Source: Reyranella aquatilis (lineage in GTDB: Bacteria; Pseudomonadota; Alphaproteobacteria; Reyranellales; Reyranellaceae). From it: a DNA stretch of 64,000 nucleotides. Each line of letters begins with the position of its first letter. Position 1 is the first letter of the stretch. The notes under the pieces were generated by a model, which saw only the letters and a program-made list of their open reading frames with translations, did not search any database and was not told where the DNA came from. Below are positions 53,020-62,360 of the stretch, piece after piece. The stretch is from NCBI RefSeq assembly GCF_020880995.1, contig NZ_JAJISD010000012.1:144782-208781 (forward strand), read 5' to 3'. A program made the position numbers and the translations under genes.

Positions 53020-53817
53020 ATGATCTCCCGTAGAAGCATGCTGGCGGGCCTCGCCCTGCCGGCGCTGGCCGGTTGCGGTGGCCCGACCCCGACCGCCTCT
53101 TCCTCCTCGGCGACGGGCCAGACGCGGCCCGGCCTCGATGCCGTCATCGACATCAGCCACAACGTGAAGGTCACCAGCTTCGCCGCGGTCCGCCGCAGCA
53201 ACATCCTGGCCGTGATCCACAAGGTGACCGAGGGCGGCGACTGGTTCGATCCCTCCTACGCCTCGCGGCGGCGCCAGGCCGAGGCGGCCGGCCTGCTCTG
53301 GGGCGGCTATCATTTCGGCACGCGCCAGTATTCCGGCGAACGCCAGGCGGAAGCGTTCCTCTCGGCCTGCCAGCCCGGCCCGCAGACCGTGATGGCGCTC
53401 GATCTCGAACCCAACGACGCCAACCCGCGCAACACGATGCGGCTCGACCAGGCCGAAGCCTTCGTCCGCACGGTGCAGAAGGCCACGGGCCGGCTGCCGA
53501 TGCTCTACGCCCATCCCGCCTGGGCGAACGGCGAAGTCTACGGCCGCAAGCGCCTCCGGCTCGATGCGCCCGTGCTGCCGGGCTCGCTCCTGTCGCGCTG
53601 CGATCTGTGGCTCGCGGACTATCGCGAGGAACCCCGGCTGCCCAACGCCTGGTCGAAGTGGACGCTCTGGCAGTACGTCGCCGACGAGACCTCGCAGAAC
53701 TTCGCCTACGGCAGCGAGCCGCGCCACGTCGAGGGCGTCGGCCATTGCGACCGCAACATGTACAACGGCGACGCCGCCAGCCTGAACCGCTGGTGGAAGA
53801 ACGGCGGGCGGAGTTAA
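53020..53817 (+). CDS. GH25 lysozyme-like lipoprotein
   Basis: A 265-residue protein. The signal sequence ends in a lipobox (LPALAGC), so it is probably a lipoprotein. The GH25 (1,4-beta-N-acetylmuramidase) core shows VIDISHN with the first catalytic Asp, HKVTEGGDWFDPSY, WGGYHFG and the MALDLEPN segment with the catalytic acid. It likely trims peptidoglycan in the periplasm or acts as an envelope toxin or remodelling factor. Confidence 0.9.
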   Translation: MISRRSMLAGLALPALAGCGGPTPTASSSSATGQTRPGLDAVIDISHNVKVTSFAAVRRSNILAVIHKVTEGGDWFDPSYASRRRQAEAAGLLWGGYHFGTRQYSGERQAEAFLSACQPGPQTVMALDLEPNDANPRNTMRLDQAEAFVRTVQKATGRLPMLYAHPAWANGEVYGRKRLRLDAPVLPGSLLSRCDLWLADYREEPRLPNAWSKWTLWQYVADETSQNFAYGSEPRHVEGVGHCDRNMYNGDAASLNRWWKNGGRS

Positions 53818-53891
53818 AGCCTTCTCGAACGGAAAGAACCACGGCGAGCTTGCAACAAAGACCTCGCCCCGAGTGGCTGGCCGGAGAGAAC

Positions 53892-54084
53892 TGAATCGAT
53901 TTGAGCACTCACCTCATCCTGAGGAGCGCCGCGAAGCGGCGCGTCTCGAAGGATGGGCGACAGGCGGGGTGCGCGTTCCCATCCTTCGAGACGCCGTGCT
54001 GCGCACGGCTCCTCAGGATGAGGTCATGGGGGCTGTTCATAGCCTCTCGCTTTAGCTGCATTCATTCCCGGCCAGCCTCCTCAG
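53892..54084. repeat. REP-like nested palindrome, tandem copy 1
   Basis: A 193-bp element. Outer inverted arms CCTCATCCTGAGGAGC and GGCTCCTCAGGATGAGG enclose inner arms CGTCTCGAAGGATGGG and CCCATCCTTCGAGACG, followed by a shared tail. It is repeated 212 bp downstream. The intact target-type sequence GGCTCCTCAGGA is at 54007-54018. Confidence 0.9.
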
Positions 54085-54103
54085 AGGCCGACCGGAAATG
54101 AAT

Positions 54104-54296
54104 TGAATCGATTTGAGCACTCACCTCATCCTGAGGAGCGCCCCGAAGCGGCGCGTCTCGAAGGATGGGCAAGAGGCGGGGTGCGCGTTCCCATCCTTCG
54201 AGACGCCGCGCTACGCACGGCTCCTCAGGATGAGGTCATGGGGGCTGTTCATAGCCTCTCGCTTTAGCTGCATTCATTCCCCGCCAGCCTCCTCAG
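54104..54296. repeat. REP-like nested palindrome, tandem copy 2
   Basis: A near-identical direct copy of 53892-54084 with a 212-bp period and few changes. GGCTCCTCAGGA occurs here at 54219-54230. The region 53818-54320 holds no gene; it is filled by these two copies and a third short arm (CCTCCTCAGGATGAGG) at the end. Confidence 0.9.
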
Positions 54297-54320
54297 GATG
54301 AGGGGGTGCGGGGGAAACGT

Positions 54321-55538
54321 TCACCGCGCCGCCAGCGCCTTGAACGCCTCGCGGGTCGCATTGAGGGCGAAGTCGATGTCGGCCTCGGTGTGGGCGGTCG
54401 ACAGGAACATGTTGTGGCGCGGGTGCAGGTAGGCGCCGTGCTTCAGCGCCTCCAGGGTGAAGAAGTTGCCCTTCTCGCAGTCGGGATCGTCGTCGAACAG
54501 CACCGTCGGCATCTGCGGCGGACCGCTCTGGCGCACGCCGATGCCGAACTCGGCCGATTGCGCGGCGATGCCGTCCCGCAGCCGCTGGCCCATGGCGCGC
54601 ATGTGCGCCGGCCCGTCGACGCTCTCCAGCACGTCGAGCGTCGCCAGCGCCGCCGCCATCGATACGGCGCTGCACCAGAACGAGCCGGTGACGTAGAGCT
54701 TGGAGGCGGCCTCGCGATAGCGGTCATTGCCGGTGACGGCGGCCAGCGCATGGCCGTTGGCGATCGCCTTGCTCCAGGCGCTGAGGTCGGGCTGCACTCC
54801 CACCAGGTCCCAGCTGCCGCGCATCGTCAGCCGGAAGCCGGCGCGCACGTCGTCGACGATCAGCGCCGCGTCGTTGGCGTCGCACAGTTCGCGCGCGCGA
54901 CGGGCGAAGGCCGCGTCGGGCATCTCCTGGTCCTTGCCGAAATCGTGCTTGAAGGCGGAGACGACGATGCCCGCCAGGTCGTCGCCGGCGCGCTGCACGG
55001 CGCTCTCGAGGCTGCCGGTGTCGTTGAACCTGAACGTCAGCATGTGGGCGCGATCCTCCGGCGTCACGCCGTATTGGTTCGGCGTGCACCACGGGATGGC
55101 GCCGTGATAGGCGCCCTCGGCCACCAGGATCTTGCGCTTGCCCGAGGCGGCGCGCGCCAGGGTCACGCAGGTCGTCGTCGCATCGGTGCCGTTCTTGCCG
55201 AACAGCGCCCAGTCGGCGTGCGGGATCAGCCCGACCAGCCGCTCGGCCAGCTCGACCAGCCGCTCCGACGGGCCGTTCAGGCAGTCGCCCGCCGCCATCT
55301 GCCGCGCCACCGCCTCGGCCACCACCGGATTGCCGTGGCCGACCACGATGGGCCCCCAGCTGCACATGAAGTCGACGTAGCGCTTGCCGTTCACGTCCCA
55401 GAGATGGCAGCCCTCGCCGCGCTCGAAGAACTGCGGATAGCCCTCGGGCAGCCGGTCGGTGCGCAGGTGGCCGTACATGCCGCCGGGAATGACCTGCCGG
55501 GCACGCTGCCTGAGTTTCTGATCGGCTGTGAGGGACAC
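54321..55538 (-). CDS. Class III aminotransferase (glutamate-1-semialdehyde aminomutase-like)
   Basis: A 405-residue PLP enzyme. It has RARQVIPGGMYGH at the start, the aspartate in IVDDVRAGFR (D229) and the Schiff-base lysine K257 in AWSKAIANG, then the GSFWCSAVSMAAALATL segment. It resembles glutamate-1-semialdehyde 2,1-aminomutase but lacks the exact GKxxGGG context, so a related class III aminotransferase is likely. The GTG at 55538 with GGAG eight bases upstream is the best start. Confidence 0.88.
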   Translation of the reverse strand: MSLTADQKLRQRARQVIPGGMYGHLRTDRLPEGYPQFFERGEGCHLWDVNGKRYVDFMCSWGPIVVGHGNPVVAEAVARQMAAGDCLNGPSERLVELAERLVGLIPHADWALFGKNGTDATTTCVTLARAASGKRKILVAEGAYHGAIPWCTPNQYGVTPEDRAHMLTFRFNDTGSLESAVQRAGDDLAGIVVSAFKHDFGKDQEMPDAAFARRARELCDANDAALIVDDVRAGFRLTMRGSWDLVGVQPDLSAWSKAIANGHALAAVTGNDRYREAASKLYVTGSFWCSAVSMAAALATLDVLESVDGPAHMRAMGQRLRDGIAAQSAEFGIGVRQSGPPQMPTVLFDDDPDCEKGNFFTLEALKHGAYLHPRHNMFLSTAHTEADIDFALNATREAFKALAAR

Positions 55539-55636
55539 CGGACGAGCTCCGCGAACGCTGTGAACTGGCCTATATATACCGCACGGTTGAAGGCCTGCAC
55601 CCGGCCCGGGTCGCAAGGCAGCCAAGGGGGAAACGG

Positions 55637-56386
55637 ATGGATCTCAAGGGGAAGGTGGCCGTCGTCACCGGCGGCAATGGCGGGCTGGGCCAGCGCATCT
55701 GTCATGCGCTGGCGGCCGAGGGCTGCCACATCGCCGTCGTCTACGCGAAGAGCAAGGACCAGGCCGAGGGCGTCGCGCGCGATCTCGAACGCCACCAGGT
55801 CAGCGCCGCGACCTTCGCCTGCGACGTGACCCAGCGCGACCAGGTGCAGAAGCTGGTCGACGACGTGGTGAAGCGGTTCGGCCGGCTCGACATCCTCGTG
55901 AACGACGCGGCCTACAACAAGTCGATCCCCTTCACCGATCTCGACGGCCTCACCTACGAGGAATGGACCAAGATCATCGACATCAACCTGACCGGCCCGA
56001 TGCTGCTCACCAAGGCGGTCGGCCCGGTGATGAAGCGCCAGGGCGAAGGCCGCATCGTCAACATCGCCTCGGTCGCGGGCCTGGGGCCGACCGGCTCCTC
56101 GATCGCCTACGCCGTCTCGAAGGCGGGCCTCATCCATCTCACCAAGTGCATGGCCGTGGCACTCGCGCCCGAGGTGCTGGTGAACTGCGTGGCCCCCGGC
56201 CTGCTCGAAGGTACCCGCGCGACGGCGAACCTGCGCCCCGAGGTGGTCGCCAAGAACGCCAGCGCCTCGCTGCTCGGCAAGCCCGCCAACAAGGACGACT
56301 GCGCCGACCAGGTCGTCACGATGTGCCGGACCAACAGCACGACCGGTCAGACGCTGGTGATCGATTCAGGGCGGGTGTTTCACTGA
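55637..56386 (+). CDS. SDR family oxidoreductase
   Basis: A 249-residue classical SDR (FabG-like): VVTGGNGGLGQRI cofactor motif, NDAAYNK (NAG-type), IASVAG and the YAVSK catalytic pair. AGGGGGAAAC precedes the ATG. It is divergent from the class III aminotransferase (98 bases between starts), suggesting a linked function such as the metabolism of an amino-alcohol (inference). Confidence 0.93.
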   Translation: MDLKGKVAVVTGGNGGLGQRICHALAAEGCHIAVVYAKSKDQAEGVARDLERHQVSAATFACDVTQRDQVQKLVDDVVKRFGRLDILVNDAAYNKSIPFTDLDGLTYEEWTKIIDINLTGPMLLTKAVGPVMKRQGEGRIVNIASVAGLGPTGSSIAYAVSKAGLIHLTKCMAVALAPEVLVNCVAPGLLEGTRATANLRPEVVAKNASASLLGKPANKDDCADQVVTMCRTNSTTGQTLVIDSGRVFH

Positions 56387-56467
56387 AAGGGCGAGATGTA
56401 GCCGGAGCAGAAGCGTTTAAGCGCGAATCTGGGTTGCGACTTTGTGAAGACTTGCGAGGGTCGCAAC

Positions 56468-59400
56468 TTACTTTCTTTTTGTAGAACGCCGCTGCCGATT
56501 CCCCCTTTGAGAACTTTCCTTTGTTTCCGGATGTGGCCAGCCGAAGCTCTCTAGTTGAGTTCTCAACCGTGAGTTAGCTGCAGCTGTGAGATTCTGCATG
56601 TCTTCATTTGCTCCTGGCAATTGGTGAGAAACTCGCCAAAGAGCTACCGAAAACCTCAACAGTGAGTGCTCAGAATATTGTGCGGCCTCCACAATCCGAA
56701 TGAGGGGAGAATCAGTTGGCTTCACATATCCATCTCGTTGCCACACCCATAAATCTAGGAGCACTAACCAAGCTGCAAAATCTTGATCATCGGAACTAAA
56801 ATTTCCTTCTTTCAATCGTACGCTGAGAGTTTCCCATTCCGCTTCATCAAAAAATCTCCCAACCAACGCTGGAATTCTGGCCTTGAGGGAGCCTCGGAGT
56901 CCTTCTTTCCAATGTGCGATGGGGCGAAGGTTAAGAGCGCTTATGACCGAGGCGATAACATACTCAGAGAATATCTCGGAAGCCCATAGCATGTCCCAGT
57001 AACTGCCGGGCGATTCTTCCATACCCAAACGGAAAGTATCTTTAATCAGATCAATCTCTTCACGTGCGTGGTCCCCTCGCTTTGACCTGTTCGCCGCTGA
57101 GCCAAGGGACCTGACATTTAAATTCTCGACCTTCGCCTCCAAAAAGGGCCGAATGTGTTCGAGCATCGCGAAATTGTCGCGCTTGCCATCCATTTCCTGT
57201 CGAATTAGCCCATTCGTATGTGGAGCAATCAAGCTTGAGATGGGTCTAACGCGGCGCCTTCGAGGCGAATTTGACCTTCGAAATGAATTAAAAAGGGCCT
57301 TCTTCAATTCAGGACGTATATTTGTCCCCGCCATAGCAATAGAAATTAGGTTTTGAAAGTGGTCATTGTGCGGTCCGTATTCTCCGGTGCCAAACACAAT
57401 TAACTCGCGCCTGAGTAGGCGCGCAGGAATGTGAGTAGAGTCTAGCAACGCTGAAAGGCCTAGGCCGATTGCTGCCGCTGCATTGGTTTCAGGACTTTGA
57501 GTTGCCCATAAGTCGTGAAGAGCCATAAGAGGTTCCCAGCCAAGCATTGTGGTTGGTGTGCCCAAAATCAGGCTCTCATAAGCGCTAGCTTGGTCGCTGT
57601 ATGTTTTGACCAAGGAGCTTAGTTCCTTGGAGTCCGAGGGACGAAGATCTAGCGCCGGTCTTGCAAGCGCAATAATAAATTTTTGCCTGGAGGCGGATGA
57701 TTCGAATACTTTGGAGGCCGCAGCTTCAGTGATGGCGGAATGTGCTGCATCTTTAGTGCTCCAAGCCCGAATGCTAGATTGCAGCGATACGATGTCATCA
57801 GGAGAGTCAAGGGTTTGCAGCGATTGTAGTGCTTTCTCGACAATGACTTGAGCTTTCTCTTCCGCCGGTTCAATCCCATCTCGCAGGAGGCCAACAATAA
57901 GAAGAGCCCTGTCCCGGCTCGGAAAAGAGCCCGTCGGAAAATCAAGCAGCTTGTCGACAAAGAATTTCTGGCCTGACGTCGATCTAAGGCTTGCTACCAA
58001 CAATCGTACAACCTCGCGCCATCTAGGGTTGTCTAAATCGCCGCCCAGTTCCTTCCAGATCGAATCGGTACCATCCATCTCCCCAAAGCTAATCAGGTGT
58101 GTTGCCGAAAGATACTCCTGAAAGGTCATGTGAATAAAGCTATACAAAGTATCGCCAGCTTCGATGAGTAAGCCTGCACCAGTCTTGATGAACTCTAGGA
58201 ATGCCTCCGCTTGGTCTTCAGCCGGTTCGGAAGACGGCTGTTCGTTGTCGGTAATATGTTGCGTGAGAAATGTTACGAGGTCGGAGTAAGGTGCAACTGC
58301 CCGGGATCGTTCTGCTATGCTTCGGCGATGCATCCAGTAAGCGATTGCTTCGATTCGATGCCGATTCCTTCTTTCAATTCTACCTTTTGCTATTTCTTCG
58401 TCTTTCTGCTTCGCCTTGTGCCAAGTGTTTAGGAGTGTCTCGGTGCATTTCTGATAAAGAACAACCCGTTGATCCGGCAAAACGGCATCAATGCGATGTA
58501 CCAAAGCGACAATTGTTAGCAGCAATGGGTTTCTTGCAAGGCTCCGAATCGCATCGTTGTCGGGGTTTGTGATGACTTTAACGAGGTCGTCCGCATTTCG
58601 CTTTCTGTCGCTCTCGTCTTCTAAGCGCGCTGCATACCAATCAAGAATAAATCTCTTGATTTCGGGTAGTCTCAGTTTCGCGACTCTATAATGTGAAAAT
58701 GCATCATCGAATCGAACCTCGGCCTCGTATCCAACGATGCGTGAAGATACAACAATTGTGTTGGCTGGATACGTTTCGTTGAATGCTTCAATTCTTTTGC
58801 GGATGACTGTCTTAAGGGTCGAGCTTGGAAGTTCATCTAGGCCATCAAACAAGATGACGGCTTGGCCACTCTCAAAATAATACTCAAGGAAGTCCGTACT
58901 AAAAGCATCTAAATTGAAATCTGCTTTTACTGTCTCAACGAGAAAATCTAGAAGTGGTAAGTTTCTGCGCTTTTTGAGTTCGTCTGCATATCGTCGCAAG
59001 ACAACTACTACCGTTAGCCTTGAGTCCGATTGAGTGTTGCATCGCTTTTGAAGCGCTTCGCTAATCCCACATAAAGCTAGAAAAGATAATAGCGTTGATT
59101 TTCCGCTGCCCGGATCGCCCAGAAGAACAGTTTTGTTGCCAGGGGCTAGAAAGCTGCCGGGATCAACCCTGGGGGTATCATCCGACTCTTCCGGCGATCG
59201 CTCCGAAACAACAGAAAGTGGAATATAGATATTCTCAAGGGGGATCCGACGTGAGGCCTCTTCTTTGTAAACTGACATGCCGACAAATTCGATGCGGCCA
59301 TATCTCTTCTTGAGATTGAGGTCGTATAGCGATCGGATTTCCTGAATTGACTTTCGCTGCTTTTCACCGCGTGGGACTAGTCGCGGGTAGTAAAATAGAC

Positions 59401-59896
59401 ACAGATGCGGGGACTGCAAGAAAAGGCTCTGCAGCTTGCTATGGCCCAGATGTTCGATTTCGAAAGTACTCTTGAACTCATTTCGCAAATTTTCAAACCA
59501 TGTGACGTCTCCACCTTCCGCGCGACGACCTGAATTGGTTAGGTCATCAGGTGTAACTACTACATATTTTGTGAGCTTTAGATTTTTTGATCTAGTCTTT
59601 GCGTTACGTGCCGAAGCTCGAATCTCCTTTCTGTGCTCGTCCGAGAGAGGAGACGGAAAGAATTTGTACTGATAGCCAATTACGTTTTCTGACTTCGAGC
59701 GTCGGGAAAAACTGTCCAGTCCTTCATAATCTCCTGACGCATCATCAAACATGATGAATTCTCTGCCAACACGGCGCGCATCTTGAAATAGCAGGAGGCC
59801 GACAATCCGGGCGAATTCTTTGCCGCTCTCAGTGCCTTTCGGAAGTAGAGCGCTGAGTGAGGGAACGGCTGGTAATCGCACACCGGTCGCGGCCAT
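56468..59896 (-). CDS. NACHT-domain STAND NTPase with N-terminal nuclease-like domain (probable antiphage defence)
   Basis: A 1142-residue protein in an AT-rich gene unlike its neighbours. Residues about 20-180 look like a PD-(D/E)xK/Mrr-type nuclease: GDYEGLD (D61) followed by IGYQYKF (Q76, K78), the D...QxK pattern. The NACHT NTPase is at about 250-560: Walker A GDPGSGKST (260-268, K266), Walker B VILFDGLDELP (347-357), RxxRNPLLLTIVAL-type helix and the post-NACHT FIHMTFQEYLSA segment (about residue 590-605). A long C-terminal sensor region (about 650-1142) has no recognised repeats. Bacterial NACHT proteins detect phage and trigger an effector. The gene stands alone between housekeeping genes, so it looks horizontally acquired. 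No partner was seen. Confidence 0.88.
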   Translation of the reverse strand: MAATGVRLPAVPSLSALLPKGTESGKEFARIVGLLLFQDARRVGREFIMFDDASGDYEGLDSFSRRSKSENVIGYQYKFFPSPLSDEHRKEIRASARNAKTRSKNLKLTKYVVVTPDDLTNSGRRAEGGDVTWFENLRNEFKSTFEIEHLGHSKLQSLFLQSPHLCLFYYPRLVPRGEKQRKSIQEIRSLYDLNLKKRYGRIEFVGMSVYKEEASRRIPLENIYIPLSVVSERSPEESDDTPRVDPGSFLAPGNKTVLLGDPGSGKSTLLSFLALCGISEALQKRCNTQSDSRLTVVVVLRRYADELKKRRNLPLLDFLVETVKADFNLDAFSTDFLEYYFESGQAVILFDGLDELPSSTLKTVIRKRIEAFNETYPANTIVVSSRIVGYEAEVRFDDAFSHYRVAKLRLPEIKRFILDWYAARLEDESDRKRNADDLVKVITNPDNDAIRSLARNPLLLTIVALVHRIDAVLPDQRVVLYQKCTETLLNTWHKAKQKDEEIAKGRIERRNRHRIEAIAYWMHRRSIAERSRAVAPYSDLVTFLTQHITDNEQPSSEPAEDQAEAFLEFIKTGAGLLIEAGDTLYSFIHMTFQEYLSATHLISFGEMDGTDSIWKELGGDLDNPRWREVVRLLVASLRSTSGQKFFVDKLLDFPTGSFPSRDRALLIVGLLRDGIEPAEEKAQVIVEKALQSLQTLDSPDDIVSLQSSIRAWSTKDAAHSAITEAAASKVFESSASRQKFIIALARPALDLRPSDSKELSSLVKTYSDQASAYESLILGTPTTMLGWEPLMALHDLWATQSPETNAAAAIGLGLSALLDSTHIPARLLRRELIVFGTGEYGPHNDHFQNLISIAMAGTNIRPELKKALFNSFRRSNSPRRRRVRPISSLIAPHTNGLIRQEMDGKRDNFAMLEHIRPFLEAKVENLNVRSLGSAANRSKRGDHAREEIDLIKDTFRLGMEESPGSYWDMLWASEIFSEYVIASVISALNLRPIAHWKEGLRGSLKARIPALVGRFFDEAEWETLSVRLKEGNFSSDDQDFAAWLVLLDLWVWQRDGYVKPTDSPLIRIVEAAQYSEHSLLRFSVALWRVSHQLPGANEDMQNLTAAANSRLRTQLESFGWPHPETKESSQRGNRQRRSTKRK

Positions 59897-60039
59897 AAGC
59901 GTGTATCCATGGTTGTAGTGAGTGGCCCACTATCGCCCACTATTGTTGATGTTTTCAACCGTGATGCGGTTGTTTCTGGGAAGATCTAGTCCGCCGACAG
60001 TGTGCTTGCAGAGATATGGCTGCTGAAAAGTCTCACTTC

Positions 60040-61725
60040 TCACCCCGGCAACACGAACCTAACGCCCGCCCTTGCCAACCCGCCGCCCAGCGCTGCCGCC
60101 GTGCCATCCGCGCGCCAGCAGGCGGCGCCGGTCATGGTGTCGTCGTCGTGGAACTGGATGGCGTTCATGCCGCCGGCGACGGTCGGCATGATCTTGAGCG
60201 TGTGGCCGCGGGCTTCGAGGCCCTGGCGCACCGGGGCGGGGATGCCGTGCTCGACTTCCAGGACGGGCCCCTCGGTCCAGATGCGCGGCGCCTCGACGGC
60301 TTCCTGCAGGGTCATGCCGTGGTCGATCAGATTGAGCAGGGCCTGCAGCGCCGACGGGAAGATCTTGCGGCCGCCGGGCAGGCCCAGCGCATAGCGCACC
60401 TTGCCGTCGCGCAGCGCCATCATCGGCGACATCGAGGTGGTGACGCGCTTGCCCGGCGCGATCGACAGCGCGTTGCCGCGGCGCGGGTCGTAGTTGTTCA
60501 TGTAGTTGTTGGGGATCATGCCGGTGCCGGGCACGATGAAGCGCGCGCCGAACAGGCTGTTGATGGTCTGCGTCGTGCTGACCACGTTGCCCTTGCCGTC
60601 TGCCACGGTGAGATGGGTCGTGTCCTGGCCCTCGGCCGCCTGCAGTCCACCCGTCCATTGCGTTGCGCGGGCGATGTCCAGCAGCTTGCGGCGCTGGTCG
60701 GCATAGTCGCGGCTCACGATGCGCTCGACCGGCACCTTCACGAAGTCCGGGTCGCCGCTCGCCTCGGCGCGGTCGGCGAAGGCGATCTTCAGCACCTCGG
60801 CCAGCAGGTGCAGCGTGTCGACGGTGCCGAAGCCCATCTTCTCGATGTCGTAGGCTTCGAGGATGTTCAGCATCTGCGTGATGTGCACGCCCGAGGCGGC
60901 GGGCGGCGGCGGGCCTAAAATCTCCCAGCCGCGATAGTGGCCGCGGATCGGTGCGCGCTCCTCGACCTTGTAGCCGGTGAGATCGTCGCGGCGCACGAAG
61001 CCGCCGGTCTTCTCCATGCACTCCACCAGCAGGTCGCCCAGCGGCCCGCCATGCAGCGCCTTCTCGCCCTGCTGCGAGACCAGGGTCAGCGCCTCGGCGT
61101 ATTGCGCCTGCACCAGCCGCTCGCCGGGCTTCAGCGGCGTGCCGTTGGGCAGCAGGAGCGCGGCGGCGAGCTTGTCCTTCGAGAGGTCGGGGCCCGCATC
61201 CTTGATGCAGTCCGAGAGATAGGGCGTCACCGCAAAGCCGCGCGCGGCGTGGCGGATCGCGGGCTGCATCACGTCGGCGAGACTCATGGTGCCGAAGCGC
61301 TCCAGCGCCAGACACCAGGCGCGCAGCGAGCCCGGCGTCGCGACCGACTTCGGCCCGACCAGGTTCTCCTGCCCCTCGACGTCGTAGACCTCGGGCGGCG
61401 CGCCCGGGACCGGCTTGTACATGTCGGGATGGCCCATCTTCGGCACGGCGCTCATGCCGTCGAGGATGCGGTGGCTGCCGTCGGCCAGGCGGATGTGGCA
61501 GGTCGTGCCGCCGATCAGCCCGACCATCATCGGCTCGACCACGGTCAGCGCGAACTGCATGGCGACGGCGGCATCGACCGCGTTGCCGCCGGCCGCCAGC
61601 ATTTCGAGGCCCGCGGCCGAGGCCAGCGGATGGTTGGAGACCGCCATGCCGCGCGGCCCGTGGGCGGGCTGCTTCTCGCAGGTGAAAGGCGTGCCCGCGC
61701 GCTCGCGCCATGTCGACTGGGTCAT
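60040..61725 (-). CDS. Gamma-glutamyltransferase family protein
   Basis: A 561-residue Ntn-hydrolase. The self-cleaving TTHLTVAD motif places the nucleophile at T369, which would become the N-terminus of the small subunit. Other landmarks are AAGGNAVDAAVAMQF, PGSLRAW, and the small-subunit GGRKIFPSALQALLN segment. It has no obvious signal peptide, so it may be cytoplasmic or exported by another route. GAGGAC precedes the ATG at 61725. It may hydrolyse glutathione or a gamma-linked compound such as a cephalosporin analogue. Confidence 0.9.
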   Translation of the reverse strand: MTQSTWRERAGTPFTCEKQPAHGPRGMAVSNHPLASAAGLEMLAAGGNAVDAAVAMQFALTVVEPMMVGLIGGTTCHIRLADGSHRILDGMSAVPKMGHPDMYKPVPGAPPEVYDVEGQENLVGPKSVATPGSLRAWCLALERFGTMSLADVMQPAIRHAARGFAVTPYLSDCIKDAGPDLSKDKLAAALLLPNGTPLKPGERLVQAQYAEALTLVSQQGEKALHGGPLGDLLVECMEKTGGFVRRDDLTGYKVEERAPIRGHYRGWEILGPPPPAASGVHITQMLNILEAYDIEKMGFGTVDTLHLLAEVLKIAFADRAEASGDPDFVKVPVERIVSRDYADQRRKLLDIARATQWTGGLQAAEGQDTTHLTVADGKGNVVSTTQTINSLFGARFIVPGTGMIPNNYMNNYDPRRGNALSIAPGKRVTTSMSPMMALRDGKVRYALGLPGGRKIFPSALQALLNLIDHGMTLQEAVEAPRIWTEGPVLEVEHGIPAPVRQGLEARGHTLKIMPTVAGGMNAIQFHDDDTMTGAACWRADGTAAALGGGLARAGVRFVLPG

Positions 61726-61760
61726 CCGTGTCCTCGCTGAATGTCGTGCCTTTTTATATC

Positions 61761-61887
61761 CGTCATCCTGAGCGAAGTCGCCCGAAGGGCGACGCAGTCG
61801 AAGGATCTCTTTTCGCCTCGACACACCGTGCGTCGGAAAAGAGATCCTTCGACTGCGTTCGCTTCGCTCACTCCGCTCAGGATGACG
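61761..61887. repeat. Long nested palindrome, second family
   Basis: A 127-bp inverted repeat with outer arms near GTCATCCTGAGCG / CGCTCAGGATGAC and inner arms GTCGAAGGATCTCTTTT / AAAAGAGATCCTTCGAC. It is similar in design to the 53.9-54.3 kb elements but different in sequence. It fills the space between gamma-glutamyltransferase and the next gene. Confidence 0.85.
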
Positions 61888-61903
61888 GGTGGGGGGTGGG
61901 TCC

Positions 61904-62356
61904 CTATTCCCCCACGCGCTTCTCGGCTTCGACGCAGCGCTGCAGCCGCTCGCAGGCGGGCTCGTCGCGGTCGCCGTCCGGGTTGAAGCAGCGGGCGGCG
62001 TCGGTCGAGCCGTCGGCCACGATCTGCGTCAGGCGCCCGCGGGCCTCGGCGGGGCGCTCGACGTCGAGCAGGCCCTTGCGGGTCAGTTCGTTGGCGAAGC
62101 GGATCACCAGCCGTTCGCGCGCCCGCATCGCCTCCGGCGCCGAGGCCCTGGCGTCGCGGCACCATTGCATCCCCGCCGCCTTGCCGCAGCCCCAGAGCTG
62201 CATCTGGCGAAAGCGCTCGGCGAGCTGGCGGTTCACGCCGAGGCAATAGGCGGTCGTCTCGTCGTCGGGGGCGGGCGGTGCGTCCTGTTGCGCCTGTGTC
62301 TGTGCCAGTGCGGGCTGGGCGGCGAGCGCGAGCAGCAGGAAGACGCCGAACCGCAT
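61904..62356 (-). CDS. Small secreted Cys-containing protein, 150 aa
   Basis: A Sec signal peptide (MRFGVFLLLALAAQPALAQ) precedes a helical region with about six cysteines (AYCLGVN, LWGCGK, QWCRDAR, RCFNPD, ACERLQRC), likely disulphide-bonded. Function unknown. It starts four bases after the stop of the dioxygenase gene and is co-transcribed. Confidence 0.7.
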   Translation of the reverse strand: MRFGVFLLLALAAQPALAQTQAQQDAPPAPDDETTAYCLGVNRQLAERFRQMQLWGCGKAAGMQWCRDARASAPEAMRARERLVIRFANELTRKGLLDVERPAEARGRLTQIVADGSTDAARCFNPDGDRDEPACERLQRCVEAEKRVGE

Positions 62357-62360
62357 CCCC

